A stretch of 64,000 nt of DNA. Origin: Melitaea cinxia (lineage: Eukaryota; Arthropoda; Insecta; Lepidoptera; Nymphalidae). The DNA lies in assembly GCF_905220565.1 (NCBI RefSeq), contig NC_059404.1:7096472-7160471 (forward strand), in the 5' to 3' direction. The notes beneath the pieces were generated by a model. The model worked only from the letters and a program-made list of their open reading frames with translations, did no database searches and was not told the origin of the DNA. The translations under genes were made by a program, and so were the position numbers. Shown here piece after piece: positions 11,248-22,689 of this stretch; the first letter of the stretch is position 1; the number at the start of each line of letters is the position of its first letter.

Positions 11248-11723
11248 TAAGTACCTACTTTTATAAATTACGAGCGACCTCTGTCCGTCCATATTTTTTA
11301 CTAGATAAGTAATCACCAACATATCATATACTAAAACGTTATTTAAAACACGGTGCATTTGATGGTATAAGTATTATTCCGATCGATTTAGTAATTTTCG
11401 CAGTATAACCGAACGAAAAAACTGGCTCTCTATTTATTAGTATAAGATTAAAAATAGAAATACCTAAAGTTATGAAGGAAACTCAAAATTTACTTGACGG
11501 ACATTCAGCTAATTAATACGTTATAATGATAGACTAGATGGTGGAATACAATCTATTATTATTAACCGTTGACATTGTAGTTGCAAGCCATATCTAAATA
11601 ATGGTGGGAACAAAGCTAAGGTGGTTAGTGGTATTTACAATCGTGCATTTTATGAAAATAAAACAAGATACAATATTTCAATGATAGATAATGTACTTGT
11701 TTTGTAAATAACATAGGTTATAA
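11248..11723. other. AT-rich DNA, possible Helitron debris
   Basis: Phrases such as acgagcgacctctgtccg and tattagtataaga look like weathered Helitron sequence, but no ends can be fixed. Confidence 0.35.
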
Positions 11724-13529
11724 TCTATATTCTATATAATATATATAAACGCGAAAGGTCACTCATCACGAAATCTCCAAAACTATAACACCTACAAACT
11801 TGAAATTTGGCAGGTAGACTTCTTATAGGACGTAAACGTCCGCTAAGAACGGATTTTACGAAACTCGACCCCTAAGGGGGTGAAACGGGGGTTGCAAGTT
11901 TGTATAAAAGTCCTATGTTTTTGAAGTAAGAGACTTGAAATTTAAAATGTATGCCTTATAGATGATGAGCAGGTGTCCAAATAATGTATCTTTAGAAATC
12001 GACGCCCCTTTGGGGTTAAAACGGGGGATGGTAGGTTTACTCGCTCATCGCGAAATCTCTGAAACTATAACCCCTACAAACTTGAAATTTGGCAGATAGG
12101 CTCCTTATAGAGCGTAAACATTCGCTAAGAACGAATTTTACGAAATTCGACCCCTAAGGGGGTAAAACGGGGGTTGGAAGTTTGTATGAAAGTCCTATGT
12201 TTTTGAAGTAAGAGAGTTGAAATTTAAAATGTACGATCTTTAAATGGTGAGATGGTGTCCAAATAATGTATATTTAGAAATCAACTCCGTTTTGGGGTTA
12301 AAACAAGGGATGGTAGGTTGACTCACTCATCACAAAATCTCCGAAACTATAACACCTAAAACCCTTAAAATTTGGCAAATAGGCTCCTCATCTGCTAAGA
12401 ACGGATTTTACGAAACTCGACCCCTAAACGGGATAAAACGGGGGCTAGAAGTTTGTATGAAAGTCCTATGTTTTTGAAGTAAGAGACTTGATATTAAAAA
12501 TGTATGCTCTTTAAATGATGAGAAGGTGTCCAAATAATGTGTCTTTAGAAATCAACTCCCTTTTGGGTTTAAAACAGGGGATGGTAGGTTGACTCACTAA
12601 TCACGAAATCTCCAAAACTATAAAAGCTACAAACTTGAAATTTGGCAGGTAGGGTCCTTATAGGGCGTAGACATCTTTTAAGAACGGATTTTAGGAAATT
12701 CGACCCCTAAGGGATACGGGGGTTGGAAGTTTGTATGAAACTCCTGTGTTTTTGAAGGAAGAGACTTAAAATTTAAAATGTATGCTCTATAGATGGTGAG
12801 GAGGTGTTCAAATAATGTATCTTTAGAAAGCAACTCTTTTTTGGGGTTAAAACGGGGATGGCAGATTGACTCACTCATCACGAAATCTCCGGAACTATAA
12901 CAGCTACAAACTTGAAATTTAGCAGTTAGGTTCCGTATAGGGCGAAGACATTGGCTAAGAACTGATTTTACGAAACTCGACCCCTAAGGGGGTAACGGGG
13001 GTAAGGGGGTAAACGGGGGTTGGAAGTTTGTATGAAAGTCCGATGTTTTTGAAGTAAGAGACTTGAAATTTAAAATGTATGCTCTATAGGTGGTGAGGAG
13101 GTGTCCAAATAATACATCGTAATCTATATATATTAAAGAAAAAGTTCACTAACTCACTCATCACGAGAACTCAAAAACCACTGGATGGTCTATCCATCCA
13201 GGTTGGACAAAGATAAAATTTGGCGGTGAGGTAGATTATAGCTAGCAGACGTTCGTTAAAAACGGATTTTACGATATTCCACCGCTAAGGGGGTTTAATT
13301 GGGGTTGATAGTTTGTATGAAACATATACAGCCTAAAAATAAAAATAAAAATGTGGTGTATAGAGAGGTTTTATAAAAATAACTATTAAATGATACTAAA
13401 TTATGCCTTTTAAAAAGTTACTCAGTTAAATAAGCATTTCAAGTGACTGAAAAAAAAATTTCAGTTAAACATCTTAATAGTAATGCATATCTTCATAACC
13501 ACGCGGACGTAATCGCGGGCAACAGTTAG
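11724..13529 (+). mobile_element. Helitron carrying an internal tandem array
   Basis: The 5' end is a TC start in a TA-rich run (tctatattctatataata), leading into cgcgaaaggtcactcatcac. The 3' end has the usual GC-rich hairpin (acgcggacgtaatcgcgg) and terminates in ttag, a C-to-T variant of CTAG. A second 5'-like start (tctatatatattaaagaaaa) lies inside at 13123, preceded by A. The element may therefore be one Helitron with amplified units, or one Helitron inserted into another's array. It has no Rep/helicase coding. Confidence 0.7.
11761..13154 (+). repeat. tandem array, five units of about 271-282 bp
   Basis: The phrase actcatcacgaaatctcc and close variants recur at 11761, 12043, 12325, 12596, 12873 and 13155. 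The intervals are 282, 282, 271, 277 and 282 bp. Each unit also holds aacttgaaatttggca, aagaacggattttacgaaa, gacccctaagggggt, aagtttgtatgaaagtccta and tgatgagaaggtgtccaaat. Length drift comes from small indels, so the units are old rather than freshly copied. The unit is far too long and lacks spacers for a CRISPR array. Confidence 0.88.
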
Positions 13530-13758
13530 TGTATTATAAAACAAAGTCCCCAAAAGTGTATGTAATCGATTCGCTCAAAATCTACGGAACGGATTTTCAT
13601 GGGGTTTCACCATTGGAGAGAGGGCTCCACCAACCATTAGCAAGAGGAAGGTTTACGGAACGGCTAAGCCGATTCTGATGAGAGTTTCACTGGAAGTTTA
13701 CCGAGAAAACTTTGTGACACACTAATTTCAACGCGGGCGAAGCCGCGGGCACAGCTAG
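13530..13758 (+). mobile_element. short Helitron abutting the previous one
   Basis: Begins directly after the preceding terminus with tgtattataaaacaaagtcc, and ends with the hairpin aacgcgggcgaagccgcggg, then cacagCTAG and a T. The hairpin plus CTAG|T is the standard lepidopteran Helitron 3' end. It is 229 bp with no coding capacity. Confidence 0.75.
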
Positions 13759-13759
13759 T

Positions 13760-15596
13760 TATTATATATAACTAACATATTTGATGATTTCGCTATAATA
13801 TTCTTACAAATTTACAGAAAAAAGTAGGTAATAACTAAGGACATTGCGTCTAGTAATGATCAGGTTTTTGGAAATCCTTATAAATCAATTTTGGTAAGTG
13901 TGATTATTTATAAGATATAATCAAATAAACTATTTCTATTAGAAAAGGAAATGTTGTATAGAAACAAAATACCTATGGCTAGTAACAGCCAAAAAGAGTT
14001 TTTTAAAAGCTTATCTATGGTCTTCATTTGGCACTAGGTCTCTAAATAAGGACCATAATTGAAATGCGAGATTTTAGGATAAGTGAGTCAGAAAAATTAT
14101 GTTAAACTATAACTAAATTCTTGGTTTTCGAAAAATATAAGGGAAATTCATAAAAATTAGGGTCGTGGTCATTATAAAGTGTTAAGGAACTTATTTAATT
14201 TATAGATCATTTATTTTTTCGTTATAAGTGAAACAAATTGAATTTTTATACAATTTTTTTTAACTCTAGTAATGAGTCGCAAAATGTTAATAATTAGCAC
14301 TTAAACCCTTAATTCTTGCTAGATATAACATTATCTTTAATTACAGTTTGGGCCTTATTAAGCGTTGGAAAATAACAAATATGGCAATCACTGCAGAAAA
14401 AGGTTAAAAGATAAATAATTATGCACATATATTAATAGTGTTAACTTAAATGTATCAAAATAAAAATATGTAAATTAAACCCAATAATAGTTAATTCATC
14501 AAATAGTTAAAGACTAAATTAAATTTAAAGGAACATATAACAATTATAAAAAATCAAATTGACAAACATCGCCTTGACACATTGTACCTATTTTAAAACT
14601 GCTACACTCAGATATTTTAAAGATCAGTTTGAGACCATCTGAATAAATCTTATATCTGTTTTGGTTTAACTTTATTGGGAACTGGCATTTTTTAGGTGGA
14701 ACCGCCTCATAGAATATTTATTTAGATTTTGGTTAAAAGTGTGACAGCTGCGTACCTGCTATAAAAATCGCAAATCGAAGTAATAAGCAGGTATTATCAG
14801 TTATGCAACAATTTACAGTCATACAGGTACAACTGGAAGATATTTTCCACATAGTTTTACATGACTATAAAAAAAAACGCAAGTGGCCACGAATATAATA
14901 CCTGATTAAGTCGTTTTATTTTCAATTAAAAGCTATAATGTTAAATAAACTTATAATAAATATGCTTTCTTCAACTTAATTAGTATTCACAAACAGTCAA
15001 GGACATTAATTATTGCATTGACTAACCCATAGCAAAATACTTCACCACCTATAAACGAAATCAAATTGCTAACAAAGATAATTGTAGTTTACGTATTACA
15101 AGAAAAACCTCTAAGCAATGATAATTAGTGCATACTAGTGCAACCTGTTATAATGCAACGTAAGAAGAAAAGTGAGTGTGTTTAGATTATTACAGAAGTA
15201 AACTGCGGACTTTAATTATTTCTCGTACAAATAACATAATGATGGAAATTGAGTAATCAAATCTATTTTAATATTTAATCGATATTAATATGGCATAACT
15301 TATAAAATGGTGATTGGTATAAATGATTAATGTACAAACAGCATCTTATTTGCTAATTGTTGTATACCTACCGTGAGAAGGTTTAATGTTCTCTTTAAAA
15401 GCGATGTACCGATAAGATATAAGTCGGTGATTAGAAGTAGTTCAAGGTGATATGCGCTTACTGTTTTCATTGATGTTTCTCAACCTCGTTAAAATTTTTT
15501 GACCGAATTTTTTTTAAATACTTTTTAATAAGGATGGCTGTCACACTTATTTTTTTCATTCATAACCGACTTTCGTTGCTTCATTTTCTATGAATA
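13760..15596. other. AT-rich DNA, nothing recognised
   Basis: 1.8 kb with no gene-like frame, no tRNA-like boxes and no repeat shared with the rest of the window that I could see. Confidence 0.45.
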
Positions 15597-16085
15597 ATTG
15601 TGTTTGCTCGCAAATGAAAAAAAATCGACTTCAATTACATCAACAACTAATATACATCGGAAGTAGACGAAAAAACAGTCGAGTAAATCTCTCTCTTTGC
15701 GTCGTGTTCCTCATTACTGAGAGTCTTGACCCCAATAACAAAGACTACTACTATAAGATTAAGCAGTGATCAGATTTAAATGGGACTCTACCAAATGAAA
15801 TAAAATCGGTGAAAATTGAAACCCAGTGAAAATGTATGCGGTATATACGTATATAAAACATAGATACGCTTTATTAGATATAAGTCGAAAGTACTTTTTT
15901 ATGTATGTGTGTATGTATGTATGTAAGTATGTTTCGATAAAAAAAAATCAAAAACGGTCCACCTACTCAAAAGTTCTGAGAAACTAAAAATAAAATTTAA
16001 TATAATTAATAATTAATATTAAATAAAATTTAAAAAAAATACAATCGAATTGAGTACTTTTCCTTTTTTGGAAATCGGTTAAAGA
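15597..16085 (-). repeat. AACCGACTTC-family repeat, copy 3 (diverged)
   Basis: The reverse-oriented copy starts tgtgtttgctcgcaaatgaa then atcgacttcaattacatc, and ends ccttttttggaaatcggtta. The interior is strongly diverged and contains a tatg-rich microsatellite at 15901-15934. Confidence 0.75.
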
Positions 16086-16845
16086 GCAAAAAAAATTAAA
16101 AATAAAAAGTCTTTTGTATATTAAAATATATTATTTAATTTATCTATTGTCGTGGAAACTACTTATAATGAATATGAATATTTATAAACGTTTCATACTT
16201 TTTTTTATAACGTTTGAAAAATAAAGCTTAAATTTAAATTTATGCAAATATGATGCAAGCAAATTAGTTTGAAATATTCAATTAGCTTATTTTAAAGTAA
16301 ATTTGGCCAAATACTTTATGAATTTTTCAACATTTTTTGCACCAAACTTCCGTCAAGCGACCGAATCAAAAAGTCATAAATATGTAGCAAAGTAACCGAG
16401 GTCACATCCAATTTCATTTTGCGGGTTGCATATATATGTATGAGAATGTGCAAACTCGGCTTGCCACAGAAGGTATGTCCTTAAGGCACTCACTCATATT
16501 TGTCTAGGTAGTGTTGTAAATTTAGTCCGAAAGTAGTTTTTAAGAAAAAAAGTTTTTTTTTATGAACACAATATATTAAATATTGTACAATTACGTTTTG
16601 TTCAATGACAGGTATGATGTAAGGTCATTACCGTGATTATCAATTTTCTCTAATGCTGCTAAATTTATCTCACAAAAATTATATTAATGATAGGCTACAC
16701 GGTATCAGGGAGCACAGAAGCCTGTTTTACCCCAACTAATAAACTATAAATTTTTAATTCACAGATGGAGAAATGAAAGATAAAGTGAAATGTTGGTGTG
16801 AATTTGGTAAAACAAAAATAAACATTCTTGTAGAAACTCTTAATT
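16086..16845. other. AT-rich DNA, nothing recognised
   Basis: No gene or clear repeat. A weakly GC-richer patch at 16365-16530 holds no domain-like frame. Confidence 0.4.
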
Positions 16846-16859
16846 GTGGATATATTCTC

Positions 16860-17554
16860 TACTATGAGTCAGGCTCAGTGACCCAAAGTGAGTCTTGGCC
16901 TCCGAAACAAGTTTTCTCCACTTCGCACGATCTTGTGCGATTTTTCGCCAATTATTGGCTTGGATCTCACTCAAGTCTGCTTCAACCATGTTCCTCCAGT
17001 GGTATCTGGGGCGACCCACCGGTCTACGTCCATTTGGTCGACCCAGATACGCTCTCTTGACTGCTCGATCTTCCCCCATGCGTTCGACATGTCCGAGCCA
17101 CCGCAACCTATGGGATATAGGAATATTCGCGAAACAAGACAAGATGTTGGAAGTACCATATACAAGGGGGTGCCCAAATTTAAATATCTTGACTGCACTG
17201 TAACCGATACGAATACACATGATGAAGAAATACAAATTCGTATACAAAACATCTTGAGGTGCAGTGCCGCCCTGCACAAGGTCTTGGTGTCCAAGCTTCT
17301 TAGTAGGAAGACAAAAATCACAATTTACAAAACCATTATTCGCCCAAACCTAATGTACGGTTCTGAGGCTTGGACACTTACGCTCAGAGAGGAGAATACG
17401 CTTCTGGTCACGGAAAGGAAAATTTACCGTAAGATCCTAGGACCAACTAAAGGACAAGATGGCAGCTGGCGAATAAAAACCAATGCTGAAATTGCAAACC
17501 TGGTGTCTGGAGCCAAACCTGGAGCCAAACATCGTTGGAGCTACCAAATCCCAT
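16860..17554 (-). pseudogene. LINE 3' fragment with inverted 5' part
   Basis: Two pieces of one non-LTR retrotransposon polyprotein lie head to head. On the minus strand, 17115 down to about 16870 encodes the C-terminal region (SHRLRWLGHVERMGEDRAVK, VGRPRYHWRNMVEADL, WRKIAQDRAKWRKLVSEAK, HFGSLSL). On the plus strand, about 17140-17554 encodes the part that normally precedes it (VPKFKYLDCTVTDTN, RCSAALHKVLVSKLL, KTIIRPNLMYGSEAWTL, TERKIYRKILGP), ending at ..ATKSH. The two pieces meet in family order at the same point, sharing tcccat. That is the signature of twin priming during LINE insertion. Neither piece has the catalytic reverse transcriptase motifs. Confidence 0.85.
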
Positions 17555-17688
17555 TCAGACATACCCAGACTACGGCAAACACCTGTATGGCCAATACAAA
17601 TGGTTGTCATGTGCGGGGATCGAACCCAACCGCCAGCGCAACATGTACAATCCATGCCTGTGACCGTTGCGCCAACGTGGCGTCGTTT
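17555..17688 (-). mobile_element. SINE family A, head half
   Basis: The reverse complement begins cgacgccacgttggcgcaac, with box B ggttcgatccccgcacatga, and runs to ccgtagtctgggtatgtc, where the family sequence stops at the LINE junction. A short piece of the same SINE (actcatagtagagaatatat) lies on the other side of the LINE at about 16848-16872. The LINE therefore probably landed in this SINE and lost about 100 bp of it. Confidence 0.8.
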
Positions 17689-17689
17689 T

Positions 17690-19960
17690 TATCTAGATGA
17701 TGAAAATTCATTGCTTAAATGGCTTATATTATGACAAATATGGAATTCGTACGATACTAATTATTAAAATTATATTAAAATTAATATAAAATATGAGTAC
17801 CATAACGTTCTCTTTTAATGTAAATAAATGTGTCAATAAATATAAAAAAGCAAGTAATGTGTAAGATTCATAAAATTGTAAGCAAAGCGGTGAACTGCTA
17901 GTGTTAAAATCGAAGGTTTGATGATGACCTTTTACCATAACGAACGTTATAACTTTATCCATGTTTGGTATAGCAAATGTTAACTTTGTGGTACTGTGTC
18001 AAATGTCTCCATATTTAATTAAGACGCTCTAAAATTATTTTTAATTTAAAATTAAACTTAAGAGATATGTATTAGGCACGTAAGGACTAGTTAAGGATGT
18101 TGTAATTCACCGCCTGAAGCAATACACTATTTGTTAAGTGTAGGTATTTTAAACACGCCTTAATCGTACTGTGTTGTAATTAATTAAGAAGTTGTACCTA
18201 CTTAGGTTAAGTAGGTAATGACAAAGGTAAAATTGAAAATAGTTGATTTTATTCGTAACTTGCTTCACGCTCATAACTTCAGCCGCGTTGACAACAATAT
18301 CTTGGCTGTTCCGTTTTCTCTACTTAAAAAAATAACTTATATTACTTAGTGATTAAGTAACTAGATTAAATGTAAAGGCTACATTAGAGACAAACTAAAA
18401 AAAATCTAATTATAATATTAGTGTAGGTATTAAAAACATGTCAAACTAATTTTTTTTTCTCTCCTAAGATTAACATAGCCTGTCATAAATGTTTGACATA
18501 GAATCCAATACAACAATTTCTTTGTTTTATTTTTAACAATAGCGAATTAAAATAACAATCCCAGATGTTGAGATGATTGCATCACACAAACCGTTCGAGC
18601 GAGACGCGGAAGTTATTGTAGATACGCAAAATTATAGATTTAAATTATTGTACTGGCAAAGGAGATTGAATATGCGCAGGCGCCGCTGGAACTCGATAAA
18701 ATTTCTGTGTGAAACTTTCTTTTACTACCCGATTTCCAAACGCGATGATGTCACTGTGCATATTTATTTATACAATTTAGTTATTTTAAAAAGTTGGAAA
18801 CAATTAAAAATATATATCGTGATTTAAAATATAGATATTTATATTAATTTATTTTATAATTGGTCATGCGTATTATTAACGTTTATGTTTTCTTTACATT
18901 CTCATAATAAAACTACTGTACATGTAAACTATTAACAAGTATTGTTGTGCGTTGTATATTTATAAAGTTCAACTGTTATATTTACTTACTTCCGTACATA
19001 CGAAAATAGCAAAATAAAAAGTCAAAACAGTCAGTTAATCACCGAGACAAGTCAAGGCTACTATTATGTACATTCATTTTTTAATAATTACTTTTATAAC
19101 CGCTTATCGAAAACAAAAAATCTGGGTGAAACCATTTCCGGAATCGAAGCGTTGTTTCGTTAGTAAATTCACGTTTTTCCTTATTCATTGGTTACTTCCT
19201 AGTATAAAGAAAAAAAATTAAGTTTCACTATAGGTCATCAGGGTCAAAAGAGACGACATGCAGCGGGCGACGAACGGTCAGTGAAAGCGCCTTGGTATGG
19301 TGCACAATCAATTCGACTACATTCCTACCTAGGATATAACTGACCTTGTGCTTAATTATATAAAAACGTATACGAAGCTCTTTTATTACAAAATAAAAAA
19401 GAACCTCGCTAGATTAAATACAAATTGATACACAAAAATAATAATATAAATAGTAAGTTTCAGTTTAATTAGGAAAAATAATAAAAAACCCAAAGACAAG
19501 AAAATACATTAAAAAGCTACATGCTAAAAGGACGGGTATATTTTTATGCGTTTGGTTTATATACTACCCTTGTTGTATCCCAAATGAGTGCGTAAAGTGT
19601 ACACAAAACACGCTTTCAGCGTAATAGAATCAGCGTATAGAAGAGTGTGTGAAGACAAAGTTATTGAAAACTAATGAATATTTATAGTTTGAAATATGTA
19701 ATGATTCATAAATAAATTAATAGATCATGTTTCTGACAATCCTGTTACCTTAGACATTTTATAACCAGGTAATAACAATGATTCATACTGTTGCTCTAGA
19801 TATCCTTAATCATATTATGAGACTATATTGATTACAATACCGAAACGGACTTTTACGTAAGCTGTACAGATAACATAGTTTTATTTATATTGCGTTTATT
19901 TCACATAATATTAAAACAACTTAAAAATAAATACGCTGCCGGCCTATACATATTTTTTCC
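17690..19960. other. AT-rich DNA, nothing recognised
   Basis: 2.3 kb without a supported gene. Open frames at 17729-17962 (minus) and 18573-18827 (plus) have no recognisable domain and look like chance frames in AT-rich DNA. Confidence 0.45.
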
Positions 19961-20100
19961 TTGTGACTGTTTTTTTTTTTTATTTATTTTTTTTATTTTG
20001 TATAAACCTTGTCCTAACAATACCAAGCATTTGGGGGTATGAGGAACAGGGTGTGAAGTTCCTCATCCACCCTCGCAAAGGGAGGATCCTCCAGTCACAA
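19961..20100. repeat. possible small inverted-end element
   Basis: ttgtgactg at 19961-19969 and cagtcacaa at 20092-20100 are exact inverted 9-mers around a T-rich left half and a GC-richer right half. No target duplication could be fixed, so a MITE call is only tentative. Confidence 0.3.
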
Positions 20101-20391
20101 TAATAAAAAATTATATTTGACTCGGTTCAGTCGTTCGAAAGTTATATGTGCGTACATACATTTTGGCGCCTCATTTTTACTTATATAGGTAAAGCATTTA
20201 AGCCAATAGAACTTAATTTAGTATTATATCGATGAATAAAATTAATACTGCCGTCCTTGCGATTATTGCAAATATTTATAAAATAGGCAGATCATCGATA
20301 TATGTGTGAAGAAATATCTATATGTGGAAACATTATCTTCAAATCCAGATTTGAGTTGCAAATTCTAAAAGAAATTTAATACATATGTACA
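20101..20391. other. AT-rich DNA, nothing recognised
   Basis: No repeat or coding feature seen. Confidence 0.4.
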
Positions 20392-20545
20392 TGCCTCGAC
20401 AGTTTAATGGATCGACACAGAGTGTGCTCAATGTCGCAAGTTCAATCCCACCAAGAATAAGATTCTATTGTATACTTTTTTTGCGTTCTAAGATCCATTT
20501 ACATATAACTTCCCGCTCTACATAGACATATAGATGTGTCTGGAC
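20392..20545 (+). mobile_element. possible second tRNA-headed SINE family
   Basis: gcctcgacagtttaatggat could be a degraded box A region and cgcaagttcaatcccacc fits a box B. The sequence runs into an A-rich tail (taaataaaagaaataaatg). There is only one copy in the window, so the family cannot be confirmed here. Confidence 0.4.
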
Positions 20546-20619
20546 TAAATAAAAGAAATAAATGTATAGGCACAACAAATACAAACAAAAAAACAAGTGT
20601 GCTTTAGACCACAAGACTG

Positions 20620-20722
20620 ACTTTCTCTCAACTTCCGTTCGCCTCGCCCAATCACACTTTTCGTAACGCTCTCGTCACGCATTTACCAGCCAAGTCAAGA
20701 GTACGTTAAGGGATTTTACTTC
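20620..20722 (-). repeat. inverted copy of the 45.6-kb repeat
   Basis: The reverse complement shares gtgacgagagcgttacgaaa, agtgtgattgggcgaggcga and acggaagttgaga with both tandem copies at 45575-45990, and begins near ttttgaagtaaaat as they do. The element is dispersed, not just locally duplicated. Confidence 0.7.
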
Positions 20723-21440
20723 AAAACAAACTCAATATGCACGTTAAGTTATTCTGTAATACTTAGCACTTTTATATTCAGAATTGTACCAAGGCAAAAA
20801 TGTATTCTGAGTCAAAAAAAATTAATACAGTTAAATGTACAAATGTTTTTGTTTTATTATAATTGAAACAAAACGTGAAATTTTTTAACAAATACAAGCA
20901 TATAATATATTTTCGGTTTTAGAATTACGAGTTACAATTTATTAATTTCCACTTGCAATTAATTTAGTGAGCGATGGACCGCAGGTTGCGTCTCGTGCGT
21001 TTCTTTATTATTAAATATGTTTCATAAGCCATAATAACCGGTAATGGATTACAAGCCCATCCAATTAAATAACGCAATGTTAAACCAGCCCTAACGTAAC
21101 GTCTTCGGTAACACATTAATGACATGAGGAATTTTCCCCTACATTTGATCCTGTAATTGTCAGCCAAGTGCGTAATAGACATGTATAAAATATGAATAAA
21201 ACTTGAGAATTTTGTCTCAAAGAAACATGAACGAGTATTTTTGTTATATTAACTTGTTTAATAAAATTCCATAACTGTCTGATTCAGCATCATTGATCAT
21301 AAATGATTTAATACAGAAATATGGCGTATAGGCGTTAATTTTATATTAATAATTATAATACAATATATTGTTTATACGTATAAAATAAATAAATTATATA
21401 TTCATTTAATGTTTATTTTCATTTATTGAATACTCCATAC
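20723..21440. other. AT-rich DNA, nothing recognised
   Basis: A 72-codon minus-strand frame at 20964-21182 has no recognised domain and no repeat matches. I leave it uncalled. Confidence 0.4.
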
Positions 21441-21612
21441 CTCCCGAGTAGAAATTTTTTCGTGTTCCTTAGAAGGACCGGACCGGGCATGCCTGATCTG
21501 CACCGGATAAGGTATGCAACACAGAAAATTTGTCTGGACCTGATCAGGATGAGGTGAAATTTTCTGATCGGGTCCAGATCAGAAAATCTCATCTCATCCT
21601 GATCAGCCGGTT
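21440..21612. repeat. GC-rich palindromic repeat block
   Basis: Contains an imperfect palindrome: tctggacctgatcaggatga at about 21531-21550 faces its near reverse complement in the following 60 bp (ctcatcctgatcagccgg), with ttttctgatcgggtccagat between. The vocabulary (ctggaccggaccggg, cctgatc) is shared with the 72-bp repeats at 22476-22618, so both belong to one repeat family around the duplicated block. Confidence 0.6.
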
Positions 21613-21621
21613 CGGTCGGGT

Positions 21622-22450
21622 ATATTCTTGAAAAAAATTGTTTAATAAAAAAATAGCAAATTGATATTATAAATATGTTAGTTAACGTAATTACTATAAT
21701 ATTTATTTCCGTTTATTTTTGCCAATGTATTATTTATTTATGTTTCTATTTTAAACTAGCTGACCCGGCAAACTTCGTATCGCCTAACACAAACTTTATC
21801 GTATGGTATTAAAGTTGACTTTGACTTTTATTGACTTTTAAGTATTATCACAAATCTTTTGTATAGGAGTATAGAAAAGTGTTGTTTTTAGACTTTTTCA
21901 GGAAATTTTAAAATTTTTTTTTTTAGAATTTTTCTCTCCGTAAGAACCATCCTCGTACTTCAAGGAATATTTTAAAAAAAGAATTAGCGAAATCGGTCCA
22001 ACCGTTCTCGAGTTTTGCGCTTAGCAACACATTCAGCGACTCATTTTTATATTATAGAGATATCAATTATTTTTATTCATTTTTATATTATCAATTAACT
22101 ATTGTTATTAATTAAATTTTATTTATTATCTTCTAATAATTAACTACTTCCTACTACTTACGACTGGAGCAGTATTCTTGAAAAAAATTTTAATAAAAAA
22201 AAAGCGAGATGATATTATACATATGTTACTTAACATAATTATTATGACATTCATTTCCGTTTATTTATTCCAATGTATTGTTTTTACTTTATTTCCGTTT
22301 ATTTATTCCAATGTATTGTTTTTACTTTAAATATCAATTATTTTTATTTATTTTTATATTATTAATTAACTATTGTCATTAATTAAATTTTATTTATTAA
22401 CTTCTAATAATTAACCACTAATTAACTACTTCCTACTACTTACAACTGCT
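21622..22450. repeat. tandem duplication of an AT-rich block of about 260-280 bp
   Basis: Copy 1 is 21622-21755 plus 22061-22169; copy 2 is 22170-22450. Both begin tattcttgaaaaaaatt, share atttccgtttattt and ccaatgtatt, then taaatatcaattatttttatt, attaattaaattttattta and cttctaataattaac, and end ctacttcctactactta followed by cagt-rich sequence. Copy 2 also has an internal tandem of about 38 bp (ccgtttatttattccaatgt twice). Copy 1 is split by a Helitron exactly where copy 2 is continuous. Confidence 0.8.
21756..22060 (-). mobile_element. Helitron with an empty site in the neighbouring copy
   Basis: On the minus strand it starts TCTCTATAATATAAAAATGA after an A and ends gtttgccgggtcagCTAG before a T. 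The duplicated block at 22170-22450 has the uninterrupted sequence ctttaaatatcaatt, where this copy reads ttttaaa, the Helitron, then tatcaatt. Insertion was therefore between A and T with no target duplication, as expected for Helitrons. It is 305 bp with no coding region. Confidence 0.88.
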
Positions 22451-22475
22451 CCAGTGTAGAAATGTGTAGCATGAC

Positions 22476-22618
22476 TTACCATACGTGATTATATTTTACA
22501 TCAGGCTGTCCTTATCTGGACCGGACCGGGTCCTGACCCAGTATGCCTTACCATACTTGATTATATTTTACATCAGGCTATCCTTGTCTGGACCAGACCT
22601 GGTCCTGATAGAGCTTGC
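22476..22618 (+). repeat. two tandem 72-bp GC-rich units
   Basis: Unit 1 is 22476-22547 and unit 2 is 22548-22618. Both read ttaccatac-tgattatatt, ttacatcaggct, tcctt, tctggacc and ggtcctga, and end in tgcc. Related sequence continues to about 22680 (cctgatccgcgccagataca). The CTGGACC words link it to 21440-21612. Confidence 0.75.
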
Positions 22619-22689
22619 CGGATCTAGCATTCCTCATTCTATCCTGATCCGCGCCAGATACATGATCTGATTGAGCCTGACCTTTTTTT

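Noticed and set aside
11761..13154. CRISPR array
   Set aside because: Units are about 280 bp, continuous, without unique spacers, in eukaryotic Helitron sequence.
16840..17321. Several overlapping frames on both strands as separate genes
   Set aside because: They are shadows of the two inverted LINE pieces; only the frames with LINE C-terminal motifs are meaningful.
18573..18827. 84-codon plus-strand frame as a gene
   Set aside because: No domain, no splice context, and composition typical of AT-rich chance frames.
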